In this document: positions 43,165-52,173 of the stretch, piece after piece
Layout of the letters: each line of letters begins with the position of its first letter
How positions within the stretch are numbered: the first letter of the stretch is position 1
Source of the DNA: 40CM-4-69-5 sp036556905
GTDB lineage: Bacteria; Methylomirabilota; Methylomirabilia; Rokubacteriales; CSP1-6
NCBI GenBank assembly: GCA_036556905.1
Contig: DATBIM010000053.1
Coordinates: forward strand, 62,001-126,000
Length of the DNA: 64,000 nt
Direction: 5' to 3'
The notes under the pieces: generated by a model
The model's input: the letters and a program-made list of their open reading frames with translations, nothing else
Told to the model about the DNA's origin: nothing
Databases searched by the model: none
Translations under genes and position numbers: made by a program

Positions 43165-44973
43165 GTGTCGGTGAGCCTGATTCATCTCCTTCGCAAGCGC
43201 ATCGCGGTCAAGCTGACGCTCACTCTCGTCGGGTTCGTGGCCATCGCGCTCCTGATCGCCGGCCTCTACTTCAACCGGACGCTGCAGCGCCTGGCCGTCG
43301 AGGGGCTGGAGGCCCGCCTGACGACCGCGGCCCAGCTCCTCCACGACGAGGTCCGGGCCCTGCTGGCGCGGACGGCGCCGCCCGAGGAGATCCAGGCCTT
43401 CGCGGTTCAGGCCGGGCAGGCCAGCGACTTCAGAGTCACCGTGATCACACCCGACGGCCGGGTGGTGGCGGACTCCCAGCTCCGGCTTCGCGATCTGGCC
43501 TGGGTGGACAACCACCGTGGTCGGCCTGAGGTGGAAGCCGCCCTGGCGGGTCGCCGGGGTCGCGACCTCCGTCGCAGCGCCACGATCGACTCGCCGCTGC
43601 TCTACGTGGCGGTGCCCATCCGCGACGACGGACGGATCATGGGCGTGGTGAGGACCGCTCTTCCCCTCGGCGTCGTCACCTCATCGCACGCGGCGATCCA
43701 CCGGGCGCTGCTGCTGGGCGGCCTGGTCGCCCTGGGCGTGGCCTTCGGGATCGGGCTCTTCGTCGCGCACCGGGTGACCCGCCCGGTGATTCAGATGCAG
43801 TCGGTGGCCCGGGCCATGAGCGAGGAGGACTTTTCGGTCCGGGCGCCCATCCGCTCGCCCGACGAGATCGGCCAGCTCGGCCGGGCCCTGAACGTGATGG
43901 CGACGAGCCTGCAAGACAAGCTCGAGGACCTCCAGCACGAGCGGGCCAAGACCGCGGCGATCCTCGACAGCATGGTCGAAGGGGTCATCGCCGTCGACGG
44001 GCAGGATCATCTTCTGCTCAGCAACGAACGGGCCCGCGTCATCCTGGGAGTCGGGCGGGGGCGGGAGGAGGGCAAGCCGTTCCTCGAGGTCGTCCGCAAC
44101 GTGGATCTGCACGGGCTGTTGCGCCAGGCCCGGGCGACCGGCCAGGGGGTACTGACGACCCGGGAGTTCATCATGCCCGGGTTCATGGAGCGGCGCCTTC
44201 AAGTGAACGCGGTGCCGCTGCGTCTGGGCGCCGACGAGATCGGTGTCGTGATCGTGCTCCACGACGTCACCGAGCTCAGGCGTCTCGAGCAGGTCCGCAC
44301 CGAGTTCATCGCCAACGTCTCCCACGAGCTGCGGACCCCGCTCACGGCCATCCAGGGGTATCTGGAGACGCTGCTCAGCGGGGCCCTCGAGGATCGGGCA
44401 CATGCCCGCCGGTTTCTGGAGATCGTGGCCCGGCACACCGAGCGGCTGGGCCGGCTGCTGAACGATCTCACCGATCTCTCCAACATCGAGCTGGGAAAGG
44501 TCAGCCTGCGGATCGAGCCGACGGTGCTCGGCGAGGTCGTGGACTCCGTGATCGGAATCATCCGGCCCCGCGCCCACAGCGGCGGCGTCAGGCTGGAGGC
44601 GGCGCTGCCGCCCGACGTCCCACCGGTGAAGGCCGATCGCGACCGGCTGGCCCAGATCCTCATCAACCTCGTCGACAACGCCGTGAAGTACACGCCGGCC
44701 GGCGGTCAGGTGACCGTGACGGCTGACGTCACGCCGGGAGAAATGGTAGAGATCGCGGTGCGTGACACCGGCGTGGGGATCCCGGCCGCGGACCTGCCCC
44801 GGATCACCGAGCGTTTTTATCGGGTGGACAAGGCCCGCTCGCGCGAGCTCGGGGGTACCGGGCTCGGGCTGGCCATCGTCAAGCACCTCGTCATCGCGCA
44901 CGCCGGGGAGCTTCGCATCACCAGCGAGGTCGACAAGGGAACGATCGTCCGCTTCACACTCCCCGCCGCCTGA
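43165..44973 (+). CDS. phoR: PhoR-type sensor histidine kinase
   Basis: 602 residues from GTG 43165. Two membrane helices (LTLTLVGFVAIALLIAGLYF; LLLGGLVALGVAFGIGLFVAH) enclose a periplasmic sensor of about 150 residues; then HAMP, PAS (AAILDSMVEGVIAVDGQDHLLL), phospho-His EFIANVSHELRTPLTAIQGYL, NLVDNAVKYTPAGG, DTGVGIPAADLPRITERFYRVDKARS and GGTGLGLAIV. The HAMP-PAS-kinase layout and the FYRVDKARSR block are those of PhoR. Longer than E. coli PhoR because of its periplasmic domain. Confidence 0.88.
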   Translation: MSVSLIHLLRKRIAVKLTLTLVGFVAIALLIAGLYFNRTLQRLAVEGLEARLTTAAQLLHDEVRALLARTAPPEEIQAFAVQAGQASDFRVTVITPDGRVVADSQLRLRDLAWVDNHRGRPEVEAALAGRRGRDLRRSATIDSPLLYVAVPIRDDGRIMGVVRTALPLGVVTSSHAAIHRALLLGGLVALGVAFGIGLFVAHRVTRPVIQMQSVARAMSEEDFSVRAPIRSPDEIGQLGRALNVMATSLQDKLEDLQHERAKTAAILDSMVEGVIAVDGQDHLLLSNERARVILGVGRGREEGKPFLEVVRNVDLHGLLRQARATGQGVLTTREFIMPGFMERRLQVNAVPLRLGADEIGVVIVLHDVTELRRLEQVRTEFIANVSHELRTPLTAIQGYLETLLSGALEDRAHARRFLEIVARHTERLGRLLNDLTDLSNIELGKVSLRIEPTVLGEVVDSVIGIIRPRAHSGGVRLEAALPPDVPPVKADRDRLAQILINLVDNAVKYTPAGGQVTVTADVTPGEMVEIAVRDTGVGIPAADLPRITERFYRVDKARSRELGGTGLGLAIVKHLVIAHAGELRITSEVDKGTIVRFTLPAA

Positions 44974-45019
44974 ATGGGGTAGACTCTGGCGGCGCGGACC
45001 CGACTGCGAGGAGGAGCCC

Positions 45020-45433
45020 ATGGGTGAGACGGTTAGCCTGGTGAACTACTACTACGTGATGGCCCCGGACCGACCCGGCGAGGCCTCCCGGATGCTCGAC
45101 CATCTCAGGAAGGCCGGGGTCAACCTGCTGGCCTTCACGGGGTTCCCCAAGGGCAAGCAGGCCCAGCTCGATTTCGTGCCGGCTGACGCCGCGGCCTTCC
45201 AAGCCGCGGCCAGGCAGGCGAAGTGGAAGCTGACCGGCCCCAAGAAGGGCTTCCTGATCCAGGGTGACGACCGCATCGGCGCGGTGGCCGATCTGCTGGG
45301 CAAGCTGGCCGCCGCCAAGATCAACGTCACCGCCACCGACGCCCTCTGTGCCGGCAGCGGCCGCTACGCGGTCCTGCTCTGGGTCAAGCCGCGCGACGTC
45401 AAGCGCGCGGCCCAGGCGCTGGGTGCCGGCTGA
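45020..45433 (+). CDS. ACT-domain protein
   Basis: 137 residues containing two ACT-like beta-alpha-beta units: YYVMAPDRPGEASRMLDHLRKAGVNLLAF and FLIQGDDRIGAVADLLGKLAAAKINVTATDA. Such stand-alone tandem ACT proteins bind amino acids or other small ligands; no effector is known. Good ribosome site GAGGAGGAG. TAGACT near 44979 is a possible -10. Followed by a strong hairpin. Confidence 0.8.
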   Translation: MGETVSLVNYYYVMAPDRPGEASRMLDHLRKAGVNLLAFTGFPKGKQAQLDFVPADAAAFQAAARQAKWKLTGPKKGFLIQGDDRIGAVADLLGKLAAAKINVTATDALCAGSGRYAVLLWVKPRDVKRAAQALGAG

Positions 45434-45437
45434 GTAG

Positions 45438-45466
45438 TTGGAGGGGGGTGAGACACCCCCCTCCAA
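45438..45466. terminator. Bidirectional 13-bp hairpin
   Basis: TTGGAGGGGGGTG and CACCCCCCTCCAA form a perfect 13-bp stem with a 3-base loop, between the convergent ACT and HAD genes. It can serve both strands; T-tracts are short. Confidence 0.65.
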
Positions 45467-45508
45467 CCCTCCCCCATTTCGCGCGGGGCGCGACCACCAC
45501 GCCTCCCA

Positions 45509-45973
45509 TCACCAGCCGAAGAAGTCGCAGGCCCACGCGAAGCGTCCGATCCCCGCCAGCGCCGCTGCCTCCCGGTCCTTGTCGGAGTCACCGACGTGCA
45601 GGGACGCCGTCAGGTCCACACCGTACCGGCGCGCCAGCTCGAGGAACATGCCGGGCTGGGGCTTGCGGCAGCGGCAGCCATCGGCGTCGACGTGAGGGCA
45701 CACGCGCCAATCCGTGAAGGGTCGACCGAGCTGCTCGTTGGCCCAGACGAAGCGGCGTAAGACCTCCGCCTCGCTGATCTCGCGCCGCCCGATGCGCGCC
45801 TGGTTCGAGACGATGAAGCAGTGGTCGAAGCGGGACCGCTCCCGGGCCAGCACGGAGGCGACGCCAGGCATCAGGACCGGGTTGCCGGCGGCATCTACGA
45901 CGGTTCGGTGGTCTCGGGCCCGGGCCAGGGTGCCGCCCCAATCGAGAAAGAGCGCCGGGGGCCCGGCTGTCAT
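45509..45973 (-). CDS. HAD-IIIA (GmhB-like) phosphatase homologue with altered motif I
   Basis: 154 residues from ATG 45973. Overall GmhB-like: FIVSNQARIGR motif II, the Cys-rich zinc loop CPHVDADGCRCRKPQPGMF and HVGDSDKDREAA motif IV. Motif I, normally DxDGT, reads LFLDWGGTLA: the nucleophile Asp is kept but the +2 acid/base Asp is Gly. Phosphatase activity would therefore be weak or of another type. It overlaps the P-type ATPase start region (ATGA) as last gene of the minus-strand operon. Confidence 0.72.
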   Translation of the reverse strand: MTAGPPALFLDWGGTLARARDHRTVVDAAGNPVLMPGVASVLARERSRFDHCFIVSNQARIGRREISEAEVLRRFVWANEQLGRPFTDWRVCPHVDADGCRCRKPQPGMFLELARRYGVDLTASLHVGDSDKDREAAALAGIGRFAWACDFFGW

Positions 45974-48864
45974 CGGCCCCCCGCGGCCGCCGCCCCCTTC
46001 GGATGTTCTGGCTGGTGGCCCAGGCCGGCAATCGGGCCGGCGACGAGGGGCAGGGCGGCGCTGGCCGCTACCAGCGCCCAATCGCCAGGGCCGAGTGGCG
46101 TGAGACCCAGCAGGGCGCGCAAGGGGGGCACCGCCACCGCGGCGACCTGAAGGGCCAGGCTGCCGCCGATCACGGCGGCGAGCCGGGGGCTGCGATGAAC
46201 GCCGGCCACTCCGGCGTCCGCGCTGGCCTGGCAGTTGAACGCGTGAACCAGTTGGGCAGCGGTCAGGGCGCAGAAGCCCACCGTTCCCGCCTGAGCGCCC
46301 GGCCCGTGGTGGGCCAGGGCCAGCGAGCGGGCACCGAGCGTCGACGCGGCCAGGACGGTCGCGTCTCTCGTGATGCCGCCCAGCGCGCTCCGGGAGAGCA
46401 TCGTCGCGTAGGGCTCACGCGGTGGCCGCGCCATGACATCGGGCCCGGGTGGCTCGACCGCGAGCGCGAGGGCGGGGAAGACATCGGAGAGGAGATTGAT
46501 CCACAGGAGCTGGATGGCCGAGAGGGGGCGGGGACCGCCAACGGCGAGCGCGCCCAGCGTCACGAGGATTTCGCTGAAGTTGGTGGCCAGCAGATACCGG
46601 ACGGACCGCTCGACGTTGTCGCGGATGCTCCGCCCTTGCTCGATGGCGTCTACGATGGCGCTGAAGTCGTCCTTGAGCAGCACGACATCGGCCACGTCGC
46701 GCGCCACATCCGTGCCTCGCTCGCCCATGGCCACGCCGACGACGGCCGCGCGCAGGGCGGCGGCATCGTTGATACCGTCGCCGGTCATCGCGACCACCTC
46801 ACCCCCGGCCTGCAGGGCCTGCACGATCCGGTACTTGTGGGCGGGTGACACGCGGGCAAACACCTCGACCTCGCGGGCCAGCCCCAGCAGCTCCTCGCCG
46901 CTGAGGTCGGCGAGGGCGGAGGCCTCGGCCACCCGGACGTGGCCGTCGTGGCCGAGCCCGAGCTCCCGCGCGATGGCGGCCGCCGTGTGCGCCTGGTCGC
47001 CGGTGACCAGGACTGTCCGGATGCCCGCTCGCCGGCACGCCGCGATCGCCTCACGCACGCCCGTGCGCACGGGATCGGTCAGCGCCACCAGCGCAACCCA
47101 CACCAGGTCGTCGTACGAGAGCTCCGCACCGGCCTCGACCTGCTTGTAGGCCAGCCCGAGGACGCGCATTCCACGGGCAGCGATGGCCGCGTTCGATTCC
47201 AGGATGTCGCGGCGTATGTCGTCCGTGATCGGCTGCTCGAGGCCCGCCATCAGGCGGCGGCTGGCGTACCGCAGCACCTGCTCGGGAGCCCCTTTGACGG
47301 CGATGAGCCAGCGGGCCCCGTCGGCGTGAACTGTGGCCATCCAGCTGTCCCCGTCGTTCCGTGGGCGCACGGCGAGCAGGGGATAGCGACGGCGCAGGGC
47401 CAGATAGTCGAGGCCGGCCTGGACGGCCACGCGCAGGAGGGCTCCCTCCGTCGAGCTCCCCTGAACCTCCAGGCCGCCGTTGGCGAGGTCGGCCTCGTTA
47501 CACAGGACCCCGACGGCGAGGGCGCGCATCAGGTCCTGGTCGGCGATGGCGATCCCGGCCAGGGGGGCGCGATACGACCGATCGGTCAACTGCCAGGAGT
47601 GCACCGACATGCGATTCTCGGTCACGGTGCCGGTCTTGTCGGCGCAGATCACGGTGGTGGCGCCCAGACTTTCCACCGTGGCCAGCCGGCGGACGATGGC
47701 CCCGCGCGCCATCATGCGGCGCATGCCGAGGGCCAAAGTCGTGGTGGCGACCGCGGGCAGCCCTTCCGGCACCGCCGCCACCGCCAGGGAGATCACCATC
47801 CGGGCCAGCTCGACCGCCGGCATGCCACGCAGCAGGCCGAGCACGAACGTGAGGCCGCAGAATCCCAGGGAGATGCCCACGAGCTGACGTCCCATGTGAT
47901 CGAGCTGGCGTTCCAGCGGCGTCTGGGGGGCGGTGGACTCGGCCACCAGCGCCCTGACGCGGCCCAGCTCGGTGTGGCGGCCGGTGGCGGTGATGACGGC
48001 GAGCGCCGAGCCCTCGGCGACGAGGGTGCCAGCGAACACCATGTTTGTCCGCTCGGCGAGCGGGACCGGCCCCGGGCAGGCCGAGGCCGCCGCTTTGAGG
48101 ACCGGTACGCTCTCACCGGTCAGTGACGCCTCGTCGACGGCCAGACCGTCGGTGTCCAGAAGGCGGGCGTCGGCGGGAACCTCGCTACCGGCTCTCAGGA
48201 GGATCACGTCGCCGGGCACCAGGGCGGCGGCCGGCAGGGCGTGCTCTCGTCCGTCGCGACGGACCAGAGCCGGGGGGGCCCCGGCGGTCCGGAGCGATGT
48301 CAGGACACGTTCGACGCGACGCTCGGTGATGAAGCCAACCGTTGTGTTGATGCCCACGACGGCCAGGATCACAACGGCATCGATCAGGGCGCCGCTGAGC
48401 AGCGAGAGCATAGCAGCACCGCCCAGAAGGAGGACGGGGAGCGTCGTCAGGTGACCGGCCACGATCGCTACCGCCGTCTTGGGCGTTGGTTCGGGCAACC
48501 CGTTGGCCCCGGACTCGGCCAGACGCACCGCGGCCTCGGTGCTCGACAATCCCTTCTCCGGCCTTGTGGCAAGCTGCTCGAGCACGGCGGGCACGGTCAT
48601 CGCGTGCCAGGCCCCCTCCCTGGTCGGCCGCCCCGGCGCGAGCCCAGGGGGGATGCCCATCTCCGCACGGACGATCACGCCGGTAAGCGCCCGGAGGTCG
48701 AGCTGGCGGGGATCGAAGAGGACCAGGAGGTTGCCGGTGATGGTGCTGGCGCGGACTCGCTGAATGGCGCCGTGGGCGCCCAGGTGCTCGGTGAGCCGGG
48801 TGGCGACGTCGGAGCGGCCGCGCAGTCCTTCGACACGGAGGCGGGCACGCCCGGGCAACGCCAC
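45970..48864 (-). CDS. Cation-transporting P-type ATPase (P2-like) with N-terminal HMA-like domain
   Basis: 964 residues from GTG 48864 (GTG 48927 also possible). The N-terminus (VALPGRARLRVEGLRG...ITGNLLVLFDP) is a ferredoxin-like HMA_2-type domain without CxxC. Then TGESVPVLK, AVPEGLPAVATTTLALGM in the membrane site, the phospho-Asp DKTGTVTENRM, KGAPEQVL, TGDGINDAAALRAA and the distal NLLSDVFPALALA. PEGLPA and NLxxD are typical of calcium-type P2A pumps; ion identity is inferred. The same HMA-like module occurs in the two genes upstream, suggesting one complex. Confidence 0.87.
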   Translation of the reverse strand: MALPGRARLRVEGLRGRSDVATRLTEHLGAHGAIQRVRASTITGNLLVLFDPRQLDLRALTGVIVRAEMGIPPGLAPGRPTREGAWHAMTVPAVLEQLATRPEKGLSSTEAAVRLAESGANGLPEPTPKTAVAIVAGHLTTLPVLLLGGAAMLSLLSGALIDAVVILAVVGINTTVGFITERRVERVLTSLRTAGAPPALVRRDGREHALPAAALVPGDVILLRAGSEVPADARLLDTDGLAVDEASLTGESVPVLKAAASACPGPVPLAERTNMVFAGTLVAEGSALAVITATGRHTELGRVRALVAESTAPQTPLERQLDHMGRQLVGISLGFCGLTFVLGLLRGMPAVELARMVISLAVAAVPEGLPAVATTTLALGMRRMMARGAIVRRLATVESLGATTVICADKTGTVTENRMSVHSWQLTDRSYRAPLAGIAIADQDLMRALAVGVLCNEADLANGGLEVQGSSTEGALLRVAVQAGLDYLALRRRYPLLAVRPRNDGDSWMATVHADGARWLIAVKGAPEQVLRYASRRLMAGLEQPITDDIRRDILESNAAIAARGMRVLGLAYKQVEAGAELSYDDLVWVALVALTDPVRTGVREAIAACRRAGIRTVLVTGDQAHTAAAIARELGLGHDGHVRVAEASALADLSGEELLGLAREVEVFARVSPAHKYRIVQALQAGGEVVAMTGDGINDAAALRAAVVGVAMGERGTDVARDVADVVLLKDDFSAIVDAIEQGRSIRDNVERSVRYLLATNFSEILVTLGALAVGGPRPLSAIQLLWINLLSDVFPALALAVEPPGPDVMARPPREPYATMLSRSALGGITRDATVLAASTLGARSLALAHHGPGAQAGTVGFCALTAAQLVHAFNCQASADAGVAGVHRSPRLAAVIGGSLALQVAAVAVPPLRALLGLTPLGPGDWALVAASAALPLVAGPIAGLGHQPEHPKGAAAAGGR

Positions 48865-48953
48865 GAAGAGAGGGACTACACGAGGGGGGAGGGGTGAACC
48901 AGCGGGTACACGCAACGGCCGGCGCACGGAGGCGCCGGCGGGCCGCCGGCCGG

Positions 48954-49109
48954 CTAGCGGACGGGAGACTCCGTCGTTACGGGGCGGTTGGCGAAGCCGC
49001 GCTGTTCGAGGTACCGATTCATCTCTGTCCCGAACAACCGATGCGCGGACGCCGCCCTGTCGAACACGATGTCCGCCAGAAGGACCACCATCCACTGGAC
49101 GATCGCCAT
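48954..49109 (-). CDS. Small hypothetical protein
   Basis: 51 residues from ATG 49109, with AGGGAGGG 8-9 bp upstream. The protein starts with a short hydrophobic stretch (MAIVQWMVVLLADIVFD), followed by a charged helix (MNRYLEQRGFA). It lies between two P-type ATPase genes in the same direction. No family known; may be a pump-associated micropeptide. Confidence 0.45.
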   Translation of the reverse strand: MAIVQWMVVLLADIVFDRAASAHRLFGTEMNRYLEQRGFANRPVTTESPVR

Positions 49110-49189
49110 CGGCCTGCCCTCCCTTCCCTGGTGGAGCACCCGACTTTCCGACTCCAGGGTACGGATCGAGCATGGCAGATCGATGACGA

Positions 49190-51313
49190 TTACCGAACGT
49201 TTTTGTGACGGCGACCCTGGTCGCCTGTCGGCCGGCCCTGGCGGCCGACGGCCGTCGCCAGGGCGGCCCCGACCGTCACGCCGTGGCTGATGAGGATGCT
49301 GGCCATGGGTCTGGCCAGGCCCAGGGAGGCCAGGCCGACGACGCCCAGGTTGGCGCCCGCCGCGATCTGCAGCGTGCGGCGGACGCCACCGATCGCCTCA
49401 TGCGCCAGGTCCAGAGCCCGGACGACACGATCGAGCCCGCCGCTCAGGAGGACTACGTCGGCCGCCTCCGAGGCCACCTCCGCCCCGCCCGGGACCGCAA
49501 TGCCCACGTCGGCTTCCTCGAGCGCGAGCGCGTCGTTCACACCATCGCCCACCATGGCGACCACCAGGCCCCGGCGGCGGAGTCGACGGATCAGGGCGGC
49601 CTTGTCTTCGGGCAGCAGCCCTGCGTAGTGATGGGGCAGCTTCAGGGTCTCGGCGATGACCCGACTGGGCTCGGGGTGATCGCCGGAGAGCAGGATGACG
49701 TCGCGCATACGGCGTGCCCGCAACGCCTCGACGGCGGTGCGGGCGTCCGGGCGGAGCTGATCGTGAAGCACCAGCAGCCCGGTGAGCCGATCGTCGACGG
49801 CGACGAAGGTGGTGGCGCCTCCCGCACGGTGCGCGGCGGCCTCATCGGTAGCGGCGCCCTCCAGGCTGACGCCGCGCTCGTTCATGAAGCGCCGGCTCCC
49901 CACGAGAACCTCGCGCTCACCCACGTTCAGAATGACGCCGAGACCCGCGCTCACCGCCGGGGCGGTCGATTTCGGAATGGTCAGGCGGCGCATGGTGGCG
50001 ATGTGGGTGATGGCCCGCGCGATCGGGTGATGGAACCCGCGCTCGGCGGCGGCGGCCAGGCGAACCACCTCTTCCTCGTCGCGCGCCGGCCCGTAGGCCA
50101 CCACCCGGCTCACCACGAGCGAACCGGACGTCAGCGTGCCGGTCTTGTCGAAGACGACCGTGTTGACCCGGGCCAGCGCCTCCAGGGCCCGCGGGCCCTT
50201 GATCAGAATGCCTTCTTCGGCCGCGCGGCGCAGGGACGTCACTACCACGGTCGGGATGCCGATCCGAGCGGCGGTTCCGTAGTCGGCGACCAGGATCGCC
50301 ACGCCGGCGTCGACGCTGCGGGAGAGCGCCGCGCCGAGGCCGGCGAGGGTGAGCGTGCGCTTGACCTCACGGTCGGCCAGCGTCTCGGCGAAGACCTGGA
50401 TGTCCGACTTCTGCCCCGCCGCGTCCTCGATGGCGCTGATGATCCGTCCCACCGCCGTGTCGAGTCCGACGCGGTCCACGCGCACGGCGATCTGGCCGTG
50501 CTCCACCCGGGTGGCTGCGAACACGGGGTCACCGACGTGGCGCTCCACCGGCATGGCCTCGCCGGTCATCGTCTGCTGGTTGACCAGCGCCTGGCCCTCG
50601 ACGACCGTCCCGTCGATCGGGAGCTGCTCGCCGGCGCCCAGGAGGATGACGTCACCGGCCCGCAGGGCGGTCACAGCCACCGCCCGCGCGGGATCGTCCG
50701 CGCGGCGGACGTGGCCCTTCCAGGAGGGCACCAGATCGCGGACAGAGCGGCGTGTGGTCACCACGCTGCGGGCCACGACAAGTTCTCCGAGTGCCCGCAG
50801 CCAGGTGAGCAGTGCCGCCGCCGTGAAGTTCCCGCGTAGCGCCAGGAGCGCCAACGTGGAGGCCTCCAGGACGTCGCCGTTGAGGCGCCGCCGTCCCAGG
50901 GCGCGCGCGGCGTGCGCCAGGGAGGGTAGCCCGGTGGCCAGGACCAGGCCTCCCAGCAGGGGAGCGGAGAGTGGCAGGAGGCTGAGCCCGAGCACGGCGC
51001 CAGTGCCGACGACGCTGAGCAGCGGGGCCTGGCGCGTCGTCAGGGGCTCCGGACGGCGCGCCGCCCCGGGCGCCGCCGAAGGGTCCAGCGCCCGCGTGAG
51101 TGCGTGCAGCTTCGTGACGAGCGCAGTCTCGGCGACCCGGATGGGGTCGTAGTCGATCTGCACGCTGCCCGTCAACGGGCTGCCCTCGACCCGTCGGATG
51201 CCCGGCAGGGCCCGCAACCCCGTCTCCACGTCCTTCCGACGCTCGAGCAGCCACCAGGGCGGGTAGCGGACACGGAGGCGCCCGCGCACCGCATGCGCGA
51301 TGTGGTAGCGCAT
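49190..51313 (-). CDS. P1B-like heavy-metal P-type ATPase without the CPx motif
   Basis: 707 residues from ATG 51313. N-terminal HMA_2-like domain (HAVRGRLRVRYPPWW, PGIRRVEGSPLTGSVQIDYDP), then TGEAMPVE, DKTGTLTSG (about residue 389), the P1B-specific HP in GFHHPIARAI, and VGDGVNDALALEEADVGIA. In the sixth membrane helix, where P1B pumps have CPC/SPC/APC before ALGLATP, this one has ADYGTAARIGIP, so the ion-binding Cys are absent. Substrate therefore unknown; it may not be a soft metal. Upstream partner encodes another HMA-like domain. Confidence 0.85.
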   Translation of the reverse strand: MRYHIAHAVRGRLRVRYPPWWLLERRKDVETGLRALPGIRRVEGSPLTGSVQIDYDPIRVAETALVTKLHALTRALDPSAAPGAARRPEPLTTRQAPLLSVVGTGAVLGLSLLPLSAPLLGGLVLATGLPSLAHAARALGRRRLNGDVLEASTLALLALRGNFTAAALLTWLRALGELVVARSVVTTRRSVRDLVPSWKGHVRRADDPARAVAVTALRAGDVILLGAGEQLPIDGTVVEGQALVNQQTMTGEAMPVERHVGDPVFAATRVEHGQIAVRVDRVGLDTAVGRIISAIEDAAGQKSDIQVFAETLADREVKRTLTLAGLGAALSRSVDAGVAILVADYGTAARIGIPTVVVTSLRRAAEEGILIKGPRALEALARVNTVVFDKTGTLTSGSLVVSRVVAYGPARDEEEVVRLAAAAERGFHHPIARAITHIATMRRLTIPKSTAPAVSAGLGVILNVGEREVLVGSRRFMNERGVSLEGAATDEAAAHRAGGATTFVAVDDRLTGLLVLHDQLRPDARTAVEALRARRMRDVILLSGDHPEPSRVIAETLKLPHHYAGLLPEDKAALIRRLRRRGLVVAMVGDGVNDALALEEADVGIAVPGGAEVASEAADVVLLSGGLDRVVRALDLAHEAIGGVRRTLQIAAGANLGVVGLASLGLARPMASILISHGVTVGAALATAVGRQGRPTGDQGRRHKNVR

Positions 51314-51318
51314 CGCGC

Positions 51319-51825
51319 TCAGTCGGGGCCGGGTGTCAGGTTGTAGTCTCGGAAGAGCCCGTGGGCATACCACAGGGCCGTTGACCAGGGCAGCGCCCGC
51401 ATCGGCCCCCGGGTGGCGTCGCGTATCGCCCACAGCGTGAGCGCGACGGGCACGAGCAAGCCCAGGGTCAGCGAGCCGCCCGTCGCGCGGGCTACCCGCC
51501 GGTTGAGCGACGCAAAGGTCTCGATCACCGCCCCGGCCACCACCGACGGGGCGCGCCCGCTGCCGTTCGTGGGGTGGGTCCTCACGACGGGAGCAAGATC
51601 CGTGTCGGCGTGAGTGGCGATGGACTCTACGAGGTCGTCGACGACGACCTCGTCAGGACGGTAGAGGGTCAGCAGGCTACGCGTCCGCGGCGACCAGCGA
51701 CATGCCGCCACGCCGGGCAACCGGGAAACCGCGTCGGAGACACCCTCGGTTCTCGCCCCGGTGGGAAGACGGACGCGCAGGCGCCCGGGGATGTCGTGCA
51801 GGATCGCGAGCTGCGGCCGGTCCAT
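51319..51825 (-). CDS. HMA_2-like domain membrane protein
   Basis: 168 residues from ATG 51825. N-terminal HMA-like fold without CxxC (ILHDIPGRLRVRLPTGARTEGVSDAVSRLPGV, SLLTLYRP) similar to those of both downstream ATPases, then a membrane helix (GGSLTLGLLVPVALTLWAI) and a short Trp/Tyr-rich tail. Probably a membrane-anchored chaperone or regulatory subunit of the pumps. 5 bp before the next gene. Confidence 0.7.
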   Translation of the reverse strand: MDRPQLAILHDIPGRLRVRLPTGARTEGVSDAVSRLPGVAACRWSPRTRSLLTLYRPDEVVVDDLVESIATHADTDLAPVVRTHPTNGSGRAPSVVAGAVIETFASLNRRVARATGGSLTLGLLVPVALTLWAIRDATRGPMRALPWSTALWYAHGLFRDYNLTPGPD

Positions 51826-51832
51826 GGGCTGC

Positions 51833-52171
51833 CTACGAGGCCTGGCGTCGGGCCGCCCCGTTGGCGCGTCGCCGACGGGCCGGAGCGGGCTCCGGCTCGG
51901 CCGCCGGCTCGGCACCGTTCGTTTCCGCACCGTTCAGCTCGGCGCCATTCATCTCGGCCGCCGCCAGCACCTGCTCCCGGCGCACCCGGGCTTCTGCGGC
52001 GATGTCCTCGAGGACCTCGATCTGCTCGGCGATGACGCGACGTGCCTCGTCGAAGAAACCCATGCCTGCGGCCGCCGCCTCGACCACCAGTGGACGAATG
52101 ACGCGGGACAGGAGTGGCAGGGCGAACGCCGCTCCCAGCCCGATGATGAACGACGCCGGTTGGATGCGCAT
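51833..52171 (-). CDS. DUF5132-like membrane protein
   Basis: 112 residues. One N-terminal hydrophobic segment (ASFIIGLGAAFALPLLSRVIRPLV), an amphipathic helix (FFDEARRVIAEQIEVLEDIAAEAR) and a disordered tail with an NGAE repeat (three copies) and Arg/Ala-rich end. DUF5132 proteins commonly accompany HMA_2/P-type ATPase operons; function unknown. Coupled within 2-8 bp to both neighbours. Confidence 0.65.
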   Translation of the reverse strand: MRIQPASFIIGLGAAFALPLLSRVIRPLVVEAAAAGMGFFDEARRVIAEQIEVLEDIAAEARVRREQVLAAAEMNGAELNGAETNGAEPAAEPEPAPARRRRANGAARRQAS

Positions 52172-52173
52172 GG

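Noticed and set aside
51878..51960. Short repeats in the DUF5132-like gene as a CRISPR or tandem array
   Set aside because: They encode an NGAE low-complexity linker inside a reading frame; no CRISPR array or insertion sequence was found anywhere.
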